From Mariniflexile jejuense (lineage in GTDB: Bacteria > Bacteroidota > Bacteroidia > Flavobacteriales > Flavobacteriaceae), in NCBI RefSeq assembly GCF_042675665.1, contig NZ_JBHTJI010000042.1:372001-436000 (forward strand): DNA of 64,000 nucleotides. The letters run 5' to 3'. The notes under the pieces were generated by a model, which saw only the letters and a program-made list of their open reading frames with translations, was not told where the DNA came from and did not search any database. The position numbers were made by a program, and so were the translations under genes. Each line of letters begins with the position of its first letter. The first letter of the stretch is position 1. This document shows positions 42,636 through 51,899 of this stretch, piece by piece.

Positions 42636-45600
42636 TTATTCCTCTAATCTGATATCTAAACCTAAACCTTTTAATTCATGCATTAATACATTGAAAGATT
42701 CTGGTAGTCCTGGATCTGGCATTGGTTCGCCTTTTACAATAGCTTCGTACGTTTTAGCTCTTCCAATAACATCATCAGATTTTACTGTTAAGATTTCACG
42801 TAGTGTACTTGATGCACCGTATGCTTCAAGTGCCCAAACCTCCATCTCACCAAAACGTTGACCACCAAATTGTGCTTTACCACCAAGCGGTTGTTGTGTA
42901 ATTAATGAGTATGGTCCTATAGAACGTGCGTGCATTTTATCATCAACCATGTGTCCTAATTTCAACATATAGATAACGCCTACTGTTGCTGGTTGGTCGA
43001 AACGTTGTCCAGTTCCACCGTCATATAAGTAAGTATGTCCGTATCTTGGAATACCTGCTTCATCAGTTAGTTCATTAATTTGGTCTATTGTTGCACCATC
43101 AAAAATTGGCGTTGCATAGGTACGACCTAATTTTTGACCTGCCCAACCAAGTACCGTTTCATAAATCTGACCGATGTTCATACGAGATGGTACACCAAGT
43201 GGGTTTAACACAATATCAACAGGCGTTCCATCTTCTAAGAAAGGCATATCTTCAGCTCTTACAATACGAGCAACAATACCTTTATTACCATGACGACCTG
43301 CCATTTTATCACCAACTTTAAGTTTACGTTTCTTAGCAATATAAACTTTAGCTAATTTAATGATACCCGCTGGTAACTCATCACCTACAGAAATAGTGAA
43401 CTTCTCACGACGTAAAGAACCTTGTAAGTCGTTTTCTTTAATTTTGTAGTTGTGAATTAAATCGGCCACAAGTTGATTTGTATGATCATCAGTTGTCCAT
43501 TTTCCAGCAACTAAATGCGCATAATCATCAACAGCATTTAACATTTTTTGAGTGAATTTTTTACCTTTTGGTAATACTTCTTCACCTAAATCGTTATAAA
43601 TACCTTGAGCTGTTTTACCATTTACAATGTTGAATAATTTTTCAACTAAAACTTCTTTTAGCTCATCAAATTTTCTATCGTAAATACCTTCTAACTGCGT
43701 AATATCGTCTTTATCTTGAGCACGTTTACGTTTATCTTTAACGGCTTTAGAGAATAATTTTTTATCAATTACAACACCATTTAATGAAGGAGACGCTTTT
43801 AACGAAGCATCTTTTACATCACCAGCTTTATCACCAAAAATAGCACGTAATAATTTTTCTTCAGGTGTTGGATCAGATTCGCCTTTAGGTGTGATTTTTC
43901 CTATTAAGATATCACCAGGTTTCACTTCAGCACCAATACGAATCATTCCGTTTTCATCTAAATCTTTAGTAGCTTCTTCAGAAACGTTAGGAATATCATT
44001 GGTTAACTCTTCGTTACCTAATTTTGTATCTCTAACTTCTAATGAATACTCATCGATATGAATAGATGTGAAAATATCTTCGCGAACAACTTTTTCAGAA
44101 ATTACAATTGCATCCTCAAAGTTATACCCTTTCCAAGGCATGAAGGCTACTTTCATATTTCTACCTAAAGCTAACTCCCCTTTTTGGGTTGCATAACCTT
44201 CACATAAAACTTGTCCTTTTGTTACTTTATCACCTTTAACCACAATAGGTTTTAAGTTGATAGAAGTTCCTTGATTCGTTTTTCTAAATTTGATTAATTG
44301 GTATGTTTTAACATCACTATCAAAACTTACTTTCGCTTCATCTTCAGTACGATCGTATCTAATTTGAATTTCATTTGCATCAACGTAAAGTACTTCACCA
44401 GTACCTTCTGCATTAATTAAAACACGAGAATCTGATGCTACTTGACGCTCTAAACCAGTACCAACAATTGGTGCTTGAGGCAATAATAATGGAACAGCTT
44501 GACGCATCATATTCGATCCCATCAAGGCTCTATTCGCATCATCATGCTCTAAGAACGGAATCAACGATGCTGATATAGATGAAATTTGATTTGGTGCAAC
44601 ATCCGTATAATGTAATCCTGTTGGATCCATTACCGGGAAGTCACCTTCCATACGTGCAATTACTTTATCATGTAAAATTTTACCGCTTTCATCTACTTTT
44701 ACTGTAGCTTGCGCGATTAATTTACCTTCTTCCTCTTCTGCACTTAAATATACTGGTTGGTTTTTAATATCAACCACACCATCAGTTACAGGACGGTAAG
44801 GAGTTTCAATGAATCCCATTCCATTCACTTTAGCAAATACTGAAAGTGACGAAATTAAACCAATATTTGGTCCCTCAGGAGTTTCAATTGGACATAAACG
44901 ACCGTAGTGTGTATAGTGAACGTCACGTACCTCGAAACCTGCTCTTTCACGAGATAAACCACCTGGGCCAAGTGCAGATAAACGACGCTTATGAGTAATC
45001 TCAGCTAACGGATTTGTTTGATCCATAAATTGAGATAATTGGTTTGTTCCAAAGAATGAATTAATAACAGACGATAAAGTCTTAGCGTTAATTAAGTCGA
45101 TTGGAGTAAACACCTCATTATCACGAACATTCATACGCTCACGAATGGTACGCGCCATACGCGCTAAACCAACACCAAATTGTTGCGATAATTGCTCTCC
45201 AACAGTACGTACACGACGGTTAGATAAGTGGTCAATATCATCAATCTCAGCTTTAGAGTTGATAAGCTCGATTAAATATTTAATAATGGTAATAATATCT
45301 TCTTTGGTAAGCACTTGCTTATCCATTTCAATATTAAGACCTAATTTTTTGTTCATTCTGTAACGCCCAACTTCACCTAAAGAGTAACGTTGATCACTGA
45401 AAAATAATTTATCAATGATGCCACGTGCGGTTTCCTCATCTGGCGGTTCTGCATTACGTAATTGTCTATATATATGCTCAACAGCCTCTTTTTCTGAGTT
45501 TGTTGGATCTTTTTGAAGGGTGTTGTGAATAATGGCGTAATCACCTTGTTCAGCGCTTTCTTTGTGTAAAAGAATTGCCTTCACATCAGCTTCAATAATT

Positions 45601-46451
45601 TCTTCTATATTGTCTTTATCTAAGATAGTATCACGATCAAGAATAATTTCATTACGCTCGATAGATACTACTTCACCTGTATCCTCATCAACAAAATCCT
45701 CATGCCAAGTATTAAGTACACGAGCCGCTAATTTTCTACCTTGATATTTTTTTAATCCAGTTTTAGAAACTTTAATTTCTTCAGCTAAATCGAAAATCTC
45801 TAAGATATCTTTATCACGTTCAAAACCTATAGCTCTAAATAATGTAGTAACAGGTAATTTTTTCTTTCTATCAATGTACGCATACATTACCTGGTTGATA
45901 TCAGTAGCGAATTCAATCCAAGAACCTTTAAAAGGAATTACCCTAGCTGAATATAATTTTGTACCATTTGCATGGAATGATTGACCAAAGAAAACCCCTG
46001 GTGAACGGTGTAATTGAGATACTACAACACGTTCTGCACCATTAATAACAAAAGTACCACTTGGTGTCATGTAAGGTATAGTTCCTAAGTACACATCTTG
46101 AACAATGGTTTCAAAATCTTCATGTTCAGGGTCTGTACAATATAACTTTAACCTTGCCTTAAGCGGAACGCTATAAGTAAGACCTCTTTCAATACACTCA
46201 TCAATAGCGTAACGTGGAGGATCTACAAAGTAATCTAAAAATTCTAAAACAAATTGATTACGAGAATCGGTAATTGGAAAGTTCTCCATGAAGGTATTGT
46301 ATAAACCTTCATCGCCTCTTTCATCAGACTTTGTTTCTAATTGGAAAAAATCCTGGAAGGATTTAATCTGAATATCCAAGAAATCTGGGTATTCTGTTCT
46401 ATTTACAATAGACGAGAAATTTAATCTTTCAGCTTGTGTTGATAACATCAA
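42636..46451 (-). CDS. rpoB: RNA polymerase subunit beta
   Basis: RpoB forms the other half of the polymerase active-site cleft. The 1271-residue chain includes the rifampicin-pocket region (FFGTNQLSQFMDQTNPLAEITHKRRLSALGPGG; Gln, Asp and His in the wild-type pattern), the NIGLISSL segment, GDKMAGRHGNKG and the C-terminal GGKAQFGGQRFGEMEVWALEAYGA clamp anchor. Met1 or Met2 may be the start. Two hairpins lie in the 122-bp gap after rplL. Confidence 0.98.
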   Translation of the reverse strand: MMLSTQAERLNFSSIVNRTEYPDFLDIQIKSFQDFFQLETKSDERGDEGLYNTFMENFPITDSRNQFVLEFLDYFVDPPRYAIDECIERGLTYSVPLKARLKLYCTDPEHEDFETIVQDVYLGTIPYMTPSGTFVINGAERVVVSQLHRSPGVFFGQSFHANGTKLYSARVIPFKGSWIEFATDINQVMYAYIDRKKKLPVTTLFRAIGFERDKDILEIFDLAEEIKVSKTGLKKYQGRKLAARVLNTWHEDFVDEDTGEVVSIERNEIILDRDTILDKDNIEEIIEADVKAILLHKESAEQGDYAIIHNTLQKDPTNSEKEAVEHIYRQLRNAEPPDEETARGIIDKLFFSDQRYSLGEVGRYRMNKKLGLNIEMDKQVLTKEDIITIIKYLIELINSKAEIDDIDHLSNRRVRTVGEQLSQQFGVGLARMARTIRERMNVRDNEVFTPIDLINAKTLSSVINSFFGTNQLSQFMDQTNPLAEITHKRRLSALGPGGLSRERAGFEVRDVHYTHYGRLCPIETPEGPNIGLISSLSVFAKVNGMGFIETPYRPVTDGVVDIKNQPVYLSAEEEEGKLIAQATVKVDESGKILHDKVIARMEGDFPVMDPTGLHYTDVAPNQISSISASLIPFLEHDDANRALMGSNMMRQAVPLLLPQAPIVGTGLERQVASDSRVLINAEGTGEVLYVDANEIQIRYDRTEDEAKVSFDSDVKTYQLIKFRKTNQGTSINLKPIVVKGDKVTKGQVLCEGYATQKGELALGRNMKVAFMPWKGYNFEDAIVISEKVVREDIFTSIHIDEYSLEVRDTKLGNEELTNDIPNVSEEATKDLDENGMIRIGAEVKPGDILIGKITPKGESDPTPEEKLLRAIFGDKAGDVKDASLKASPSLNGVVIDKKLFSKAVKDKRKRAQDKDDITQLEGIYDRKFDELKEVLVEKLFNIVNGKTAQGIYNDLGEEVLPKGKKFTQKMLNAVDDYAHLVAGKWTTDDHTNQLVADLIHNYKIKENDLQGSLRREKFTISVGDELPAGIIKLAKVYIAKKRKLKVGDKMAGRHGNKGIVARIVRAEDMPFLEDGTPVDIVLNPLGVPSRMNIGQIYETVLGWAGQKLGRTYATPIFDGATIDQINELTDEAGIPRYGHTYLYDGGTGQRFDQPATVGVIYMLKLGHMVDDKMHARSIGPYSLITQQPLGGKAQFGGQRFGEMEVWALEAYGASSTLREILTVKSDDVIGRAKTYEAIVKGEPMPDPGLPESFNVLMHELKGLGLDIRLEE

Positions 46452-46485
46452 TGGACGGAATTTTGATTAAAAAATAATAGTTATG

Positions 46486-46508
46486 GCGTATGTAATTATT
46501 ATATACGC
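46486..46508 (-). promoter_or_regulatory. Hairpin before rpoB
   Basis: GCGTAT/ATACGC with an extended AT-rich stem lies 35 bp before the rpoB start. It may act as an RNA processing site or an attenuator. Confidence 0.45.
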
Positions 46509-46513
46509 AAAAT

Positions 46514-46550
46514 GGTTTAGGTCTTGAAGGTTATACTCCAGACCTAAACC
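46514..46550 (-). promoter_or_regulatory. rplL-rpoB intergenic hairpin (attenuator candidate)
   Basis: A perfect 11-bp stem GGTTTAGGTCT/AGACCTAAACC with a 15-nt loop lies 23 bp after the rplL stop. It has no strong T run, so partial termination or processing, as in the E. coli rplL-rpoB gap, is more likely than full termination. Confidence 0.6.
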
Positions 46551-46573
46551 TTTATGTTGTTTGGTAGCTAAGC

Positions 46574-46951
46574 TTATTTAAGCTCAACCTCTGCTCCAGC
46601 TTCTTCTAAAGATGCTTTTAATCCTTCAGCTTCGTCTTTAGATACTCCTTCTTTAATGTTACTTGGAGCACCATCAACTAATTCTTTAGCTTCTTTTAAT
46701 CCTAAACCAGTTAATTCTTTAACTAATTTAACTACACCTAATTTAGATGCACCAGCAGCTTTTAATACAACTGTAAACTCAGTTTGAGCTTCAGCAGCAT
46801 CATCACCACCTGCAGCAGGACCAGCAGCAACTGCTACAGCAGCAGCAGCAGGCTCAATACCATACTCATCTTTTAATATTGTAGCTAACTCATTTACTTC
46901 TTTAACTGTTAAGTTAACTAATTTTTCTGCGAAATCTTTTAAATCTGCCAT
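46574..46951 (-). CDS. rplL: 50S ribosomal protein L7/L12
   Basis: The stalk protein of the 50S subunit. The 125-residue chain has the N-terminal dimerisation domain (1-35), the Ala/Gly-rich hinge (about 36-54, AAAAVAVAAGPAAGG) and the C-terminal factor-binding domain with VKLVKELTGLGLKEAKELVDGAP. It lies 66 bp after rplJ. Confidence 0.97.
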   Translation of the reverse strand: MADLKDFAEKLVNLTVKEVNELATILKDEYGIEPAAAAVAVAAGPAAGGDDAAEAQTEFTVVLKAAGASKLGVVKLVKELTGLGLKEAKELVDGAPSNIKEGVSKDEAEGLKASLEEAGAEVELK

Positions 46952-47017
46952 TTTCTATCGTTTTTAATAAATTTTTAATTTGTAATATAATTGTAATATA
47001 GTGCGTACTGTTTAATT

Positions 47018-47539
47018 CTATCCTTCTTTTTCAGATAGTGTTTTAATAATACCAGCCAGTTTACCACCACTTGATTTAAGTGCCGAAACAACGTTTTTAG
47101 CAGGCGATTGTAACAATCCTACAATCTCTCCTAATAACTCTTCTTTAGACTTGATATCAACTAACATGTCTAATTGGTTATCGCCAATATAAACGCATTC
47201 CTCAATAAATGCACCTTTTAACAAAGGCTTCTCTGATTTTTTGCGGAAGGTTTTAATTAACTTCGCTGGTGCATTACCTGTTTCAGAATACATAACAGAT
47301 GTATTTCCTTTTAAAACTGATGGAAGATTTCCGAAATCTCTATCAGAAGCTTCCATTGCTTTTTCAAGTAATGTGTTTTTAACTACTGCTAACTTTATGT
47401 TTGCTTTAAAGCAAGCACGACGTAATTCTGAGGTTGTTAATGCATTTAATCCTGAAATATCTGCTACATAAATGTTAGCATTACTGGCTAATTCTGCAGT
47501 TAAGTCCTCAATTACTTGTGATTTTTCTTCTCTTGTCAT
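47018..47539 (-). CDS. rplJ: 50S ribosomal protein L10
   Basis: L10 anchors L7/L12 to 23S rRNA. The 173-residue protein has the N-terminal rRNA-binding domain (LTTSELRRACFKANIKLAVVKNTL) and the C-terminal helix that binds L12 dimers (IVGLLQSPAKNVVSALKSS). It is the third gene of the rplKAJL cluster, 20 bp after rplA. No L10-type autoregulatory leader was identified in that gap. Confidence 0.96.
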   Translation of the reverse strand: MTREEKSQVIEDLTAELASNANIYVADISGLNALTTSELRRACFKANIKLAVVKNTLLEKAMEASDRDFGNLPSVLKGNTSVMYSETGNAPAKLIKTFRKKSEKPLLKGAFIEECVYIGDNQLDMLVDIKSKEELLGEIVGLLQSPAKNVVSALKSSGGKLAGIIKTLSEKEG

Positions 47540-47558
47540 AATAAAAGTATTTAACTAA

Positions 47559-48248
47559 TTAACCAACTTTAGGATCAACAGCAACACTAGGACTCATAGT
47601 ACTAGAAAGGAAAATACTTTTTACGTATGTACCTTTTGCAGTTGTTGGCTTAAGTTTTATTAATGTTTGAATTAATTCTGTTGCATTACCAGCAATTTTA
47701 TCAGCACTAAAAGATGCTTTTCCTATTGCAGCATGCACGATACCGGTTTTATCAACTTTAAAGTCAATTTTACCAGCTTTAACTTCAGTTACAGCTTTAG
47801 CAACGTCCATAGTTACTGTACCAGTTTTTGGGTTAGGCATTAAACCACGAGGACCTAATACACGTCCTAAAGGACCTAATTTACCCATTACACTTGGCAT
47901 AGTAATAATTACGTCAACATCTGTCCAACCATTCTTGATTTTTTCAAGATAATCATCCAATCCAACGTAATCTGCTCCAGCTTCTTTAGCTTCTGCTTCT
48001 TTATCTGGAGTTACTAATGCTAATACTTTCATGTCTTTTCCAGTACCGTGAGGAAGTGAAACAACACCTCTTACCATCTGGTTAGCTTTACGTGGATCTA
48101 CTCCTAATCGTACAGCGATATCAACTGATGCATCAAATTTAGTACTAGTTATTTCTTTTACTAATACTGATGCTTCATCAAGAGAGTAAACTCTCCCTTT
48201 TTCTATTTTTGCTAAAGCTTCTTTTTGCTTTTTTGTTAATCTTGCCAT
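47559..48248 (-). CDS. rplA: 50S ribosomal protein L1
   Basis: L1 forms the mobile L1 stalk. The 229-residue protein shows the start MARLTKKQKEALAKIEKG, LGVDPRKANQMVRGVVSLPHGTGK and MPNPKTGTVT, all conserved. It lies 21 bp after rplK; in many bacteria L1 binds its own mRNA, but I could not recognise the binding structure here. Confidence 0.97.
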   Translation of the reverse strand: MARLTKKQKEALAKIEKGRVYSLDEASVLVKEITSTKFDASVDIAVRLGVDPRKANQMVRGVVSLPHGTGKDMKVLALVTPDKEAEAKEAGADYVGLDDYLEKIKNGWTDVDVIITMPSVMGKLGPLGRVLGPRGLMPNPKTGTVTMDVAKAVTEVKAGKIDFKVDKTGIVHAAIGKASFSADKIAGNATELIQTLIKLKPTTAKGTYVKSIFLSSTMSPSVAVDPKVG

Positions 48249-48268
48249 TTTTTAATGTCTTTAATAGA

Positions 48269-48706
48269 TTACTTTGGTGCGTTTCCAGTCACGGTTATAC
48301 CCATAGACCTTGCGGTACCAGCTATCATACTCATAGCAGATTCAATAGTAAATGCGTTTAAATCTACCATTTTATCTTCTGCTATTGTTTTGATTTGATC
48401 CCATGAAACTTTAGCTACTTTTTTTCGGTTTGGTTCTCCTGAACCACTTTTTAACTTGGCCGCTTCTAATAATTGTACTGCAGCCGGAGGTGTTTTAATA
48501 ACGAAGTCGAAAGACTTGTCTTTATATACAGTGATAACCACAGGTAAAACTTTACCTGGTTTATCTTGAGTTCTAGCATTAAATTGCTTACAGAACTCCA
48601 TAATGTTAACCCCAGCAGCACCTAAAGCGGGTCCAACCGGTGGCGACGGATTCGCAGCACCTCCCCGAACTTGTAACTTAACTACTTTACCAATTTCTTT
48701 TGCCAT
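48269..48706 (-). CDS. rplK: 50S ribosomal protein L11
   Basis: L11 lies at the GTPase-associated centre and is the substrate of PrmA, also encoded in this window. The 145-residue protein begins MAKEIGKVVKLQVRGGAANP, has PPVGPALGAAGVNIMEFCKQFN and ends with an MSMIAGTARSMGI block. It lies 76 bp after nusG. Confidence 0.97.
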   Translation of the reverse strand: MAKEIGKVVKLQVRGGAANPSPPVGPALGAAGVNIMEFCKQFNARTQDKPGKVLPVVITVYKDKSFDFVIKTPPAAVQLLEAAKLKSGSGEPNRKKVAKVSWDQIKTIAEDKMVDLNAFTIESAMSMIAGTARSMGITVTGNAPK

Positions 48707-48781
48707 TTTTAATAATTTAAGTTGATACGCCTCTCTGTTGGAAGCAAAAGAGCATATCTTTTATATAGTGTGTAACAATTA

Positions 48782-49336
48782 TTATACTTTTTCAACTTGC
48801 ATATAACTTAGCTCTAATGGTGTTTTTCTTCCAAAAATTTTCACCATTACTTCTAGCTTACGCTTTTCTTCATTTATTTTTTCAATTGTACCATCAAATC
48901 CATTAAATGGTCCATCTATAACTTTTACTGTTTCACCTTTTGTAAATGGTATTGCTACTGTTGCGTTTTCTTCAACAGTTAACTCATCTACTTTACCTAA
49001 CATTCTGTTTACTTCAGATTGTCTTAACGGCACAGGATCACCACCTTTTGTTTCACCTAAAAAACCAATCACATTAGTAACCGATCTGATAATGTGAGGA
49101 ATCTCACCTGATAAATTTGCTTGAATCATTATGTAACCTGGAAAAAACACCTTTTCTTTATGAATCTTTTTTCCGTTACGTATTTGAATCACACGTTCTG
49201 TTGGAACCAATACTTGATCTACATAATCTTGAAGACCTAAACGAGTAATTTCGTTTTCAATATAAGTCTTAATCTTATTTTCTTGACCACTTACGGCTCT
49301 AACAACATACCATTTTTTCTCACTTACTTCAGACAT
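48782..49336 (-). CDS. nusG: Transcription elongation/termination factor NusG
   Basis: NusG couples RNA polymerase to Rho or the ribosome. The 184-residue protein has the NGN domain (about 8-120, KKWYVVRAVSGQENKIKTYI and FPGYIMIQ) and the C-terminal KOW domain (FTKGETVKVIDGPFNGFDGTI, about 130-150). It is 11 bp after secE. Confidence 0.96.
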   Translation of the reverse strand: MSEVSEKKWYVVRAVSGQENKIKTYIENEITRLGLQDYVDQVLVPTERVIQIRNGKKIHKEKVFFPGYIMIQANLSGEIPHIIRSVTNVIGFLGETKGGDPVPLRQSEVNRMLGKVDELTVEENATVAIPFTKGETVKVIDGPFNGFDGTIEKINEEKRKLEVMVKIFGRKTPLELSYMQVEKV

Positions 49337-49346
49337 AGACTATATT

Positions 49347-49544
49347 TTAACCGTTAATCCATTGAAAGTAAAACCCAATGACTTTACTGAATACCGTATC
49401 TATTCCCCAAATTGCTAAGGAAAATATAATTGAAAATACAGCAACTAAAACAGTTAAACTTTGTGCTTCTGCCCAAGTCGGCCAGCTCACATTATTTTTA
49501 AGTTCGCCAAATGATTCTTTTACGTAATTTACAATTCCAGCCAT
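49347..49544 (-). CDS. secE: Preprotein translocase subunit SecE
   Basis: SecE clamps SecY in the Sec translocon. The 65-residue protein has the amphipathic helix (about 3-20, FGELKNNVSWPTWAEA) and one membrane helix (about 28-50, LTVLVAVFSIIFSLAIWGI), the short single-helix form. It lies between tRNA-Trp and nusG. Confidence 0.94.
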   Translation of the reverse strand: MAGIVNYVKESFGELKNNVSWPTWAEAQSLTVLVAVFSIIFSLAIWGIDTVFSKVIGFYFQWING

Positions 49545-49664
49545 TTATATGTTTTTTCAACAGATTAAAAATTTCTGTCATTCAATTTTATAATTGATTA
49601 AAGTGAAATTTTTATTTCTTAATTCATTATTAAGAAGCCTATAATAAAATATTCTTCTACTATG

Positions 49665-49737
49665 CACGGGTTGAGGGACTCGAACTCTCGACACCTGGTT
49701 TTGGAGACCAGTGCTCTACCAACTGAGCTAAACCCGT
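49665..49737 (-). tRNA. tRNA-Trp(CCA)
   Basis: Minus-strand cloverleaf: acceptor ACGGGTT/AACCCGT with discriminator G, and anticodon stem CTGGT/ACCAG with loop CTCCAAA, giving anticodon CCA. The T loop is TTCGAGT. It lies between tuf and secE, the usual order in the phylum. Confidence 0.95.
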
Positions 49738-49748
49738 AAACATAAGTC

Positions 49749-49774
49749 AAGGTATTCCGAAAACGGAATACCTT
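49749..49774 (-). terminator. Hairpin after tuf
   Basis: A perfect 11-bp stem AAGGTATTCCG/CGGAATACCTT with a 4-nt loop lies 23 bp after the tuf stop. It lacks a T run, so it may act as a processing or partial-termination signal between tuf and tRNA-Trp. Confidence 0.6.
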
Positions 49775-49796
49775 AGCTTATTTTATATTAAACTGA

Positions 49797-50984
49797 TTAG
49801 TCTAAAATTTCAGTTACTTGACCAGCACCTACTGTACGACCACCTTCACGGATTGCGAAACGTAAACCAACGTTCATTGCAATTTTTTGAATAAGCTCTA
49901 CAGTAATAGTTAAGTTGTCTCCTGGCATAACCATTTCAACACCATCAGGAAGCGCAATGTTTCCAGTTACGTCAGTTGTACGTACGTAAAACTGAGGACG
50001 GTAATTGTTGTGGAATGGTGTATGACGACCACCTTCTTCTTTTTTCAAGATATAAACCTCTGCTTTAAATTTAGCGTGCGGTGTTACTGAACCTGGTTTA
50101 ACAATAACCATACCTCTAGAGATTTGAGTTTTATCAATACCTCTTAATAAGATACCTGCGTTATCACCAGCTTCACCTCTATCAAGGATTTGACGGAACA
50201 TTTCGATACCAGTAATAGTAGATGTTAATTTCTCAGCACCCATACCAATGATTTCAACTGGATCTCCAGTTTTAGCAATACCAGTTTCGATACGACCTGT
50301 AGCAACAGTTCCACGACCAGTAATAGAGAATACGTCTTCAATTGGCATTAAGAAAGGCTTATCAACTTCTCTTAAAGGCTCTTCAATCCATGAATCTACT
50401 GCTTCCATTAATTGCATAACTGTATCTACCCATTTAGCTTCACCGTTAAGTGCACCTAAAGCAGAACCAGCAATTACAGGCCCATTATCTCCATCATATT
50501 CGTAGAAAGATAATAAATCTCTAATTTCCATTTCAACTAACTCTAGTAACTCCTCATCATCAACCATATCCACTTTATTCATGAATACAACCATACGAGG
50601 AATACCTACTTGACGTCCTAAAAGGATGTGCTCACGAGTTTGTGGCATTGGACCATCAGTAGCAGCAACTACTAAAATAGCACCATCCATTTGAGCAGCA
50701 CCAGTAACCATGTTCTTTACGTAATCCGCGTGACCAGGACAGTCAACGTGAGCGTAGTGACGATTAGCTGTTGCATATTCAACGTGTGAAGTATTAATTG
50801 TAATACCTCTTTCTTTTTCTTCTGGAGCGTTATCAATCTGGTCGAATGATTTCGCTTCTGATAAACCTGCATCAGCTAATACTTTAGTAATAGCAGCAGT
50901 TAAAGTTGTTTTACCGTGATCTACGTGTCCAATTGTACCAATATTTAAGTGTGGTTTTGAACGATCGAAAGTTGCCTTTGCCAT
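49797..50984 (-). CDS. tuf: Elongation factor Tu
   Basis: EF-Tu delivers aminoacyl-tRNA to the ribosome. The 395-residue protein has G1 GHVDHGKTTL (19-28), the switch I ERGITI, G3 DCPGHADYVKNM, G4 NKVDMV and the domain 2/3 blocks GRGTVATGRIE and GGRHTPF. It follows the four tRNAs and is the only tuf gene in the window. Confidence 0.98.
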   Translation of the reverse strand: MAKATFDRSKPHLNIGTIGHVDHGKTTLTAAITKVLADAGLSEAKSFDQIDNAPEEKERGITINTSHVEYATANRHYAHVDCPGHADYVKNMVTGAAQMDGAILVVAATDGPMPQTREHILLGRQVGIPRMVVFMNKVDMVDDEELLELVEMEIRDLLSFYEYDGDNGPVIAGSALGALNGEAKWVDTVMQLMEAVDSWIEEPLREVDKPFLMPIEDVFSITGRGTVATGRIETGIAKTGDPVEIIGMGAEKLTSTITGIEMFRQILDRGEAGDNAGILLRGIDKTQISRGMVIVKPGSVTPHAKFKAEVYILKKEEGGRHTPFHNNYRPQFYVRTTDVTGNIALPDGVEMVMPGDNLTITVELIQKIAMNVGLRFAIREGGRTVGAGQVTEILD

Positions 50985-51054
50985 GTTTTTTAAATAATTT
51001 AATCTTAGTTATATAATAATATTAGTGTATTCTAATTTTTTTTTCAATAAATAG

Positions 51055-51126
51055 AGCCAATGACGGGAATTGAACCCGTGACCTCTTCCTTACCAAGGAA
51101 ACGCTCTACCCCTGAGCTACACCGGC
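51055..51126 (-). tRNA. tRNA-Thr(GGT)
   Basis: Minus-strand cloverleaf: acceptor GCCGGTG/CATTGGC with two G.U pairs (discriminator T), and anticodon loop TTGGTAA, giving anticodon GGT. The T arm is ACGGG-TTCAATT-CCCGT. It is the last tRNA before tuf. Confidence 0.93.
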
Positions 51127-51137
51127 TTAAATATTAG

Positions 51138-51210
51138 AGCGGGAGACCGGGTTCGAACCGGCGACATTCAGCTTGGAAGGCTGACGCTCTACCAACTGAG
51201 CTACTCCCGC
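51138..51210 (-). tRNA. tRNA-Gly(TCC)
   Basis: Minus-strand cloverleaf: acceptor GCGGGAG/CTCCCGC (discriminator T), and anticodon stem TCAGC/GCTGA with loop CTTCCAA, giving anticodon TCC. It lies 11 bp before tRNA-Thr(GGT). Confidence 0.95.
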
Positions 51211-51239
51211 AATTATTTAATTCCTTTTTAAGTAAAATG

Positions 51240-51321
<82 letters not shown>

Positions 51322-51387
51322 AATTAACTTATTTCACTCTTTTAAAGAACTTAAAACGAAAAACAAATTCGTTTTTTTATTTTTTTG

Positions 51388-51461
51388 AGCCGATGGAGGG
51401 ACTCGAACCCACGACCTGCTGATTACAAATCAGCTGCTCTAGCCAGCTGAGCTACATCGGC
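51388..51461 (-). tRNA. tRNA-Thr(TGT), copy 2
   Basis: Identical in all 74 positions to the tRNA at 32582-32655, and identity extends a few bases past the 5' end. It is the first tRNA of the tuf superoperon, behind the promoter at 51512-51542. Confidence 0.95.
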
Positions 51462-51477
51462 GTTTTTACACTTTTTA

Positions 51478-51509
51478 CGCATAAAAAAAGCCCGCTATTT
51501 CTAACGGAC
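51478..51509 (-). terminator. Hairpin at the start of the tRNA-tuf transcript
   Basis: On the minus strand a 6-bp stem AGTCCG/CGGGCT (one G.U) with a 10-nt loop is followed by T7. Its start coincides with the predicted transcription start of the tRNA-tuf operon, so it is either the terminator of hpf or an attenuator in the operon leader. Confidence 0.6.
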
Positions 51510-51511
51510 TG

Positions 51512-51542
51512 CAAATGTATAGATTTATTTTTTTAATCAAAA
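51512..51542 (-). promoter_or_regulatory. Promoter of the tRNA-tuf-secE-nusG-rpl-rpoBC superoperon
   Basis: On the minus strand TTTTG (51538-51542) is followed after 18 bp by TACATTTG (51512-51519), matching both the -33 and the -7 consensus of Bacteroidota. The first tRNA starts 50 bp further on. Confidence 0.75.
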
Positions 51543-51561
51543 CATTTTTTGAGAAATTTTA

Positions 51562-51864
51562 TTATAAATGTTCTCTTAATTTTTCTTTTCTCTTTTTTAG
51601 CTGTCTTTCTAATGACGCTGCTGCCATATCTGCTCCTTCCTCAAAACTTTTGCATTGTTTTTTTACAACAAAACTATCACCAGGCACACTTACTCTTGCT
51701 TCAAATATTTTATTTTCTTTATCGCTTGTGTTTTCAACTTTTAAAAAAACATCCGAATGGATTACTTTATCATAGAACATATCTAATTTATCCATTCGCT
51801 TTTGAATGAAATTTATTAATTTTTTGTCTGCATTAAAATTAACTGATTGAGTGATTACTTTCAT
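51562..51864 (-). CDS. hpf: Ribosome hibernation promoting factor (HPF/RaiA, short form)
   Basis: HPF binds the 30S decoding region and stores ribosomes in stationary phase. The 100-residue protein has the Ribosomal_S30AE fold (MKVITQSVNFNADKKLINFI, VFLKVENTSDKENKIFEARVSVPGD, FEEGADMAAASLERQLKKRKEKL) without the long-form C-terminal domain. I chose the ATG at 51864; the longer frame adds 11 unrelated residues. It ends the rpsU-xer-hpf run. Confidence 0.92.
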   Translation of the reverse strand: MKVITQSVNFNADKKLINFIQKRMDKLDMFYDKVIHSDVFLKVENTSDKENKIFEARVSVPGDSFVVKKQCKSFEEGADMAAASLERQLKKRKEKLREHL

Positions 51865-51899
51865 ACTTTGTAATTTTTGGTTAAACAATACTCTCAATA

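Noticed and set aside
51515..51809. Two plus-strand frames opposite hpf
   Set aside because: Overlapping antisense shadows without family features; HPF is a clear family match on the other strand.
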